The notes under the pieces were generated by a model that saw nothing but the letters and a program-made list of their open reading frames with translations, did not search any database and was not told the DNA's origin. Positions 14,491 to 16,482 of a stretch of 16,482 nucleotides of DNA are shown piece by piece. Each line of letters opens with the position of its first letter. Position 1 is the stretch's first letter. The stretch comes from Stenotrophomonas_A sp035539015 (lineage in GTDB: Bacteria > Pseudomonadota > Gammaproteobacteria > Xanthomonadales > Xanthomonadaceae). Where the stretch lies: assembly GCA_035539015.1 (NCBI GenBank), contig DATLJF010000096.1:1-16482 (forward strand), read 5' to 3'. The translations under genes and the position numbers were made by a program.

Positions 14491-14537
14491 CCCTGCAGTC
14501 TTTCCCCTGCCACTTTGGCGGCGGCAGGACTGCAGGG
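14491..14537 (+). terminator. Long hairpin after the orphan gene
   Basis: CCCTGCAGTC (14491-14500) pairs perfectly with GACTGCAGGG (14528-14537). Inside, CTGCC (14507-14511) pairs with GGCAG (14523-14527). The structure begins 3 bp after the TGA. The nearest T-run (CTTTTT, about 14561-14566) is too far for a standard terminator, so termination or mRNA 3' protection is likely but not certain. Confidence 0.5.
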
Positions 14538-14708
14538 CAGCACGCGCTCGCACCCATCTGTCTTTTTGCCCGGAACGTTCCCCGACGACCTGACGGTCAC
14601 TGCGCTACGTCGCGATAACGCTGCCGCAGCCGCTAATGGCATCGCCCGCGCCCGGCTAGTGTCAATGACATGTCCCGCCGAGGTCGCGGCCAGCCCGTCC
14701 TTCCGTGA

Positions 14709-15203
14709 CTACAAAGTGACGTAGGCGGTCTCGTCAACCCGACTACCATCCGGGTTTGTCCAAGACACCACTGCGTTGAATGACGACGGGCTGTCGAGGT
14801 AGATAGCAGCCAGGAACGCAATGGTAGAACCTGGCTCGATGATGGGCGCCGGAAACTTCGCTTGATAGTCCTGCTCCACTACCGGGTTCGCTCCACCGTC
14901 CCCGTCGAAACGCACAGACACATCGGTCGCGCGCGCCGGCCCCAAGTTGGTGACCTGGAAACGATAGGTGCGCCCGTCACGCACCAAGTCGAGCTTCACG
15001 TGTGCGATGGGCTTCCTTTCATTGGTCACCAGCAACTCGAGCTGCTTTTCGTGCAACTCGGCTGTCGCGCGATTCTGTCTGAGCTGGGCCGCCTCTAGCT
15101 CATCGATGCGGGTGCGCTGCTGGCTCGCTCGCATGAGCGCTATCAGTCCGGGAACAACCGCCAGTAATGCAATGAGGAGTGTAAGCACCTCGAATCGAGA
15201 CAT
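14709..15203 (-). CDS. Membrane-anchored coiled-coil / beta-domain protein
   Basis: This 164-aa product has one N-terminal transmembrane helix (about 6-25), then a charged coiled coil (about 27-62) and a C-terminal domain (about 66-164) with beta-sandwich features (FQVTNLGPARATDVSVRF, PIIEPGSTIAFLA) similar to immunoglobulin-like or CARDB-like folds. There is no lipobox. With the Arg/Lys residues directly after the membrane segment, the bulk may face the cytoplasm. GGAGGGAG lies 4-5 nt upstream of the ATG. No family name can be given. It converges with the unrecognised gene at 13465 and is divergent from the wHTH-nucleotidyltransferase gene. Confidence 0.75.
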   Translation of the reverse strand: MSRFEVLTLLIALLAVVPGLIALMRASQQRTRIDELEAAQLRQNRATAELHEKQLELLVTNERKPIAHVKLDLVRDGRTYRFQVTNLGPARATDVSVRFDGDGGANPVVEQDYQAKFPAPIIEPGSTIAFLAAIYLDSPSSFNAVVSWTNPDGSRVDETAYVTL

Positions 15204-15458
15204 GGCTCCCTCCGTCCGCTTCGTCCGTTGCTACCCGACAATGGTCGAGTTCTGATGTATGACAAGACATGCCGCGCGTGCTGCTTGAGTCGGGCCTGGT
15301 CGTCAGCCCCTGACCTTCGTACGCGCGGTTTCACAATGTAACCCTAAGGCCACCCTGACGCACCGGGGACGGTGGCGGTAGGGCTGCCAACGTTGCCAGC
15401 CCTTCCAGTCGAGGGGAAGGTCTGGCACGCTCTGCGCCCTCAGCCACAAGGAGAGGGC
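15204..15458. other. Divergent regulatory region
   Basis: This 255-bp region between two divergent genes contains the 22-bp palindrome at 15381-15402, an adjacent CCTTCC/GGAAGG inverted repeat (15401-15406 with 15415-15420) and GTCAG-CCC-CTGAC near 15302-15314. No gene is seen. Confidence 0.5.
15381..15402. promoter_or_regulatory. Near-perfect 22-bp palindrome, candidate operator
   Basis: The sequence is GGGCTG, C, CAACGTTG, C, CAGCCC: 20 of 22 bases are symmetric. It ends 56 bp before the start of the wHTH-nucleotidyltransferase gene and is a natural binding site for a dimeric regulator, perhaps that gene's own product. Confidence 0.5.
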
Positions 15459-16124
15459 ATGCGCATTTCGAAGCAGCAGCAGATTGCAGGGGCACCGGCG
15501 GTGCTACTTCGTGACGCCTTCAAGAGGCTGCGGGATGGCGGCCCTTGGACACGTTCCGATCTTGCGGCCGTTCTAGGACTAGAGGACGTCACCTCCATTC
15601 TGGCAACTCTCCGGGCCGAGGGGTTTGTCGAGCCTGACGACCGGTTCGTTGGGGAAGAACCCCTTTACCGCCTGACCGCCGATGGCGGCGCCCTGGCAAA
15701 TGCGAAGGCAACTGCACCGATCGCGCGCGCAACCGCAGAGAGGCTACTGCGCGGCGTCGTGGACAGGGCCGGGGAGATGAATGCTCGCTCGGACTACTTG
15801 CACTACGTACGCGAGATTCGGGTCTTCGGGAGTTACCTGTCGGATGCCCAGAAGCTCGGCGACCTGGATCTCGTCGTACAGGTTGAGCCGCGTTTCGAGG
15901 GAGAGGCCTACAGAGTCGCCCATCAGGCGTACATTCAGAAGGAGGAGGCAGAGGGACGTCGCTTCAGGGACCACCTCGATCTTCTCCTTAGCCCGGCGCA
16001 GGACTTCTTTCGAATCCTTCGAGGAAACTCGAACTACGTGAGCTTGACCACGCCAGATGATGACGTGTTGGCAACGGCCACTCAGTGCACGGTGTACACG
16101 TTCGATAGCGACGCTCCGAACTGA
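15459..16124 (+). CDS. Winged-helix / minimal nucleotidyltransferase fusion
   Basis: The 221-aa product combines an N-terminal winged helix (about 10-75, WTRSDLAAVLGLEDVTSILATLRAEGFV) with a minimal nucleotidyltransferase domain (about 110-190) of the DNA polymerase beta/MNT superfamily. The signature is complete: GS at 124-125, D135 and D137 in GDLDLVV, and a third acidic residue D174 in HLDLLLS. Enzymes of this fold transfer NMP to proteins or RNA; MNT partners of HEPN toxins are one example, but no HEPN gene is adjacent. The ATG at 15459 was chosen over an upstream in-frame start at 15372 because AAGGAGAG precedes it by 6 nt. The nearby 22-bp palindrome suggests autoregulation. It is the last gene of the island. 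Confidence 0.82.
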   Translation: MRISKQQQIAGAPAVLLRDAFKRLRDGGPWTRSDLAAVLGLEDVTSILATLRAEGFVEPDDRFVGEEPLYRLTADGGALANAKATAPIARATAERLLRGVVDRAGEMNARSDYLHYVREIRVFGSYLSDAQKLGDLDLVVQVEPRFEGEAYRVAHQAYIQKEEAEGRRFRDHLDLLLSPAQDFFRILRGNSNYVSLTTPDDDVLATATQCTVYTFDSDAPN

Positions 16125-16133
16125 TACGTGGAG

Positions 16134-16141
16134 TGCTACAG
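16134..16141 (+). repeat. Right-end TGCTACAG, candidate integrase arm site
   Basis: The same motif as the three phased copies at the left end, located 86 bp inside the right attachment repeat. A shortened TGCTAC (16221-16226) directly abuts the right core repeat. Confidence 0.45.
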
Positions 16142-16226
16142 TTTTCGTTCTGCTCTTGGTTGCTGTTCTGACCGGAGTACCGTGGACACGTTGAGTGCTC
16201 GTAGCTTGGTGGGGGGGTAGTGCTAC

Positions 16227-16244
16227 TCCACCCATAGCCACCAG
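16227..16244 (+). repeat. Right attachment site of the island
   Basis: A second copy of TCCACCCATAGCCACCAG, a fragment of the tRNA-Met 3' end that is not part of any tRNA here. The match ends at both sides (C before, G after), defining an 18-bp core. Confidence 0.9.
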
Positions 16245-16273
16245 GGTCCGCTTGCGGATCAATGGGTTGAAGG

Positions 16274-16297
16274 AAAACCGCCGAGAGGCGGTTTTTT
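16274..16297 (+). terminator. Rho-independent terminator, probably originally of tRNA-Met
   Basis: AAAACCGCC (16274-16282), loop GAGA, GGCGGTTTT (16287-16295) with a T-run to 16297. It is the first terminator after the tRNA sequence in the uninterrupted chromosome and is now 10.8 kb away from the tRNA. The A-run on the other side makes it bidirectional, so it can also serve the minus-strand dehydrogenase gene. Confidence 0.85.
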
Positions 16298-16307
16298 GTG
16301 GGCGCGG

Positions 16308-16482
16308 CTAACGCCCGCCACTGACGTCCAGGATCGAACCGGTCACATACGAAGCTGCGTCGCTCAGCAGCCAGACGATCGCTTCGGCCACTTCCTCGGG
16401 AAGGCCCGGGCGCCCCATCGGCGTTCCCGATCCCAGGCGCTCGGCGCGGTCCGGTTGTCCGCCGCTGGCGTGGATTTCGGTG
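16308..16482 (-). CDS. Short-chain dehydrogenase/reductase, C-terminal end (partial)
   Basis: Only the last 57 residues are in the window. The sequence MGRPGLPEEVAEAIVWLLSD, then SYVTGSILDVSGGR and stop, is the characteristic end of classical SDR oxidoreductases: substrate loop, helix and the G....DV.GG strand. The catalytic Tyr-Lys and the NAD(P) Gly motif lie outside. It is chromosomal, beyond the island's right end, and is separated from it by a bidirectional terminator. Confidence 0.88.
   Translation of the reverse strand, partial: TEIHASGGQPDRAERLGSGTPMGRPGLPEEVAEAIVWLLSDAASYVTGSILDVSGGR

Larger units (their letters stand above)
5451..16244. mobile_element. Integrative genomic island in tRNA-Met
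   Basis: An 18-bp direct repeat from the tRNA-Met 3' end bounds the segment (one repeat copy plus cargo is 10,776 bp). A tyrosine integrase reads inward from the tRNA-proximal end, the classic layout of tRNA-targeted islands. The cargo includes Fic, SRAP, two lipoproteins, a serine recombinase, a wHTH-nucleotidyltransferase and several orphan genes. Conjugation, virion and replication genes are not recognisable, nor is an excisionase. The fic region is visibly richer in A+T than the flanking chromosome. Confidence 0.9.

Noticed and set aside
15372..15458. N-terminal extension of the wHTH-nucleotidyltransferase from an upstream in-frame start
   Set aside because: AAGGAGAG is well placed for the ATG at 15459, and the extension would cover the palindromic operator region.
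15459..16124. HEPN-MNT toxin-antitoxin pair
   Set aside because: No HEPN-like protein with an RxxxxH motif was seen next to the nucleotidyltransferase.

Overview
The window looks like the chromosome of a high-GC gammaproteobacterium, most likely Xanthomonadaceae (Xanthomonas, Stenotrophomonas, Lysobacter or Luteimonas type). This rests on codon use, the style of the signalling genes, and the iron/RNA-decay cluster bfr-bfd-rppH. It is an inference from gene content and was not tested by a search.

Left chromosomal part (1-5467). A 5'-truncated receiver/degenerate GGDEF/degenerate EAL protein lies 3 bp before a complete hybrid histidine kinase with HisKA, HATPase, a pseudo-receiver, a true receiver and an HPt domain. 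Together they look like a phosphorelay operon feeding a c-di-GMP-sensing or protein-interaction output. Convergent to it are bacterioferritin (bfr), its [2Fe-2S] partner ferredoxin (bfd) behind a clear Fur-box/promoter overlap, and the RNA 5'-pyrophosphohydrolase rppH. An elongator tRNA-Met(CAT) with its own promoter follows.

Genomic island (5451-16244, about 10.8 kb). The 3' end of the tRNA-Met gene is repeated as an 18-bp direct repeat (TCCACCCATAGCCACCAG) at 5451-5468 and 16227-16244. A complete tyrosine integrase lies directly inside the left end. Candidate integrase arm sites (GCTACAG) occur on both sides, three of them phased every 12 bp across the integrase start codon. Cargo, in order: a class II Fic protein with a C-terminal winged helix; an SRAP/HMCES-type abasic-site protein with a long helical insertion, in tandem with a cysteine-rich lipoprotein; a DUF3251-like lipoprotein with a coiled coil; two small overlapping genes; a minus-strand small protein; a serine recombinase; a 616-bp non-coding region with a three-unit composite repeat array; an unrecognised 340-aa protein followed by a long hairpin; a membrane-anchored coiled-coil/beta-sandwich protein; and a winged-helix/minimal-nucleotidyltransferase fusion preceded by a 22-bp palindrome. 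No conjugation, capsid or replication genes are visible, so this is a cargo island that integrates site-specifically rather than a complete ICE or phage.

Right chromosomal part (16245-16482). The presumed original tRNA-Met terminator now lies 10.8 kb from its tRNA, followed by the C-terminal end of a short-chain dehydrogenase on the minus strand.

The less ordinary content is in the island. It carries two potential nucleotidyl-transferring proteins (Fic and the wHTH-NTase), a DNA-damage-linked SRAP protein, cell-envelope proteins, and a repeat array between a serine recombinase and an orphan protein. A defence or toxin role is plausible but not shown by the sequence.
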